DNA from: Alloprevotella sp.
GTDB lineage: Bacteria > Bacteroidota > Bacteroidia > Bacteroidales > Bacteroidaceae
Direction: 5' to 3'
DNA: 40,696 nucleotides
NCBI GenBank assembly: GCA_017478625.1
Contig: JAFVDF010000012.1
Span: 1 to 40,696, forward strand
Under the pieces are notes generated by a model that was given only the letters and a program-made list of their open reading frames with translations, had not been told where the DNA came from and did not search any database. Made by a program: the position numbers and the translations under genes. This document shows, piece after piece, positions 40,187-40,696 of this stretch (positions within the stretch are counted from its first letter, which is position 1; each line of letters begins with the position of its first letter).

Positions 40187-40696
40187 CTATTCAAATTCTT
40201 TCAGTTCGGCAAGACTCTTTTCTATCTCTTGCATCGTGTATTGATGCTTTTTCCAGCCCATCCAACCACATACGCCTCCAGCCATGACACCAAGAGCCAC
40301 AAAGAATAGGCCAGTGGGTGAGGTGGCATGCTCGACACAGAGCGTCAGGCAGATGCCAAAGACGGCCAGAGGGATGCCGATGACGGTCTCATAGACATAA
40401 CCGCGTTTGTAGTTGACCAGGGCGCGAAGTTGGCTCTGCAGGCCGTCCATCACGTTAAGGTGTGAGAGCAACAGCAGCCGACAGCCAACCATTAGTGCCC
40501 CCAGTAGGCAAACGGCCTCCAAAATGTAGAACGAGGTTTCGTGGAAGAGGCCCTGCATGTGCAGAATGGGGGTGAGTACAACTGCGATAAAGAGCGTGTA
40601 TAGGAAGTTAAACTTGGCCTGCCGCTGAAGTTTGTCGTAGTGCGTTTGGTTCTTGCCTTGCAGCATCTCCTGCAGCCTCCGCTTGTTATACACTTC
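40187..40696 (-). CDS. Four-helix membrane protein, 5' end outside the window
   Basis: About 170 residues are visible and the frame stays open to the right edge (a GTG near 40693 is not convincing as a start), so the N terminus is missing. After a charged helix (LQEMLQGKNQTHYDKLQRQAKF) there are four hydrophobic segments: at about 30-50, 56-78, 98-120 and 127-147. A charged amphipathic tail ends it. Such proteins often follow an ECF-type sigma-factor gene in Bacteroidales, but the neighbour is not visible. Function unknown. Confidence 0.75.
   Translation of the reverse strand, partial: EVYNKRRLQEMLQGKNQTHYDKLQRQAKFNFLYTLFIAVVLTPILHMQGLFHETSFYILEAVCLLGALMVGCRLLLLSHLNVMDGLQSQLRALVNYKRGYVYETVIGIPLAVFGICLTLCVEHATSPTGLFFVALGVMAGGVCGWMGWKKHQYTMQEIEKSLAELKEFE

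Overview
The window reads as chromosomal DNA from a Bacteroidales bacterium, most likely Prevotellaceae-like. Several upstream regions carry the Bacteroidetes promoter pattern (TTG, 19-21 bp, TAnnTTTG). Shine-Dalgarno sequences are not evident. The gene set (split GcvPA/GcvPB, a queuine transferase without zinc cysteines, ComEC/ComF, the tgt-lptG pair) fits that phylum. The genus is inference; no rRNA or tRNA gene was seen.

Layout: (1) 1-7531, plus strand: a BREX-type phage-defence operon entering from the left edge, with an unidentified truncated gene, then brxC, pglZ and a short brxL. Direct C-Z-L adjacency without a pglX methyltransferase resembles type 4 BREX. (2) 7532-7933: convergent intergenic region with three 13-bp palindromes at exact 21-bp pitch and the terminator of the next operon. 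(3) 7934-13814, minus: complete glycine cleavage operon gcvT-gcvH-gcvPA-gcvPB-lpd. (4) 14265-14672: DUF4332 helix-hairpin-helix protein with its own promoter and terminator. (5) 14762-22729, minus: a tightly coupled run of fdtA-like ketoisomerase, GNAT/FemAB-type acyltransferase, fdtB-like aminotransferase and three glycosyltransferases, ending in a Dna2-like nuclease-helicase. The sugar genes probably make and transfer a dTDP-3-acylamino-3,6-dideoxyhexose for a surface glycan. (6) 22772-25735: a large protein joining two receiver-like domains to a PEP/pyruvate-binding domain. (7) 25847-28628, minus: ComEC and ComF. (8) 28723-29604, plus: an RluA-family pseudouridine synthase. (9) 29605-29895: a second copy of the 21-bp palindrome array plus a strong terminator, again between convergent genes. 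(10) 29896-30817, minus: small YtxH / holin-X-like / basic protein operon. (11) 31060-37167, minus: lon-tgt-lptG-DEAD-box helicase. (12) 37269-38198: M23/LysM envelope peptidase. (13) 38524-39940, minus: free-standing AICAR transformylase and a small basic protein. (14) 40187-40696: a membrane protein cut by the right edge.

The two most unusual items are the palindrome array, which occurs twice with identical pitch, centre-base order and a conserved downstream box, always between convergent genes and just beyond a minus-strand terminator; and the methyltransferase-less BREX operon whose BrxL has no Lon protease domain. Other points worth following are the Dna2-like enzyme at the end of a sugar operon, the receiver-PPDK_N fusion, and unusually long perfect hairpins at gene ends.
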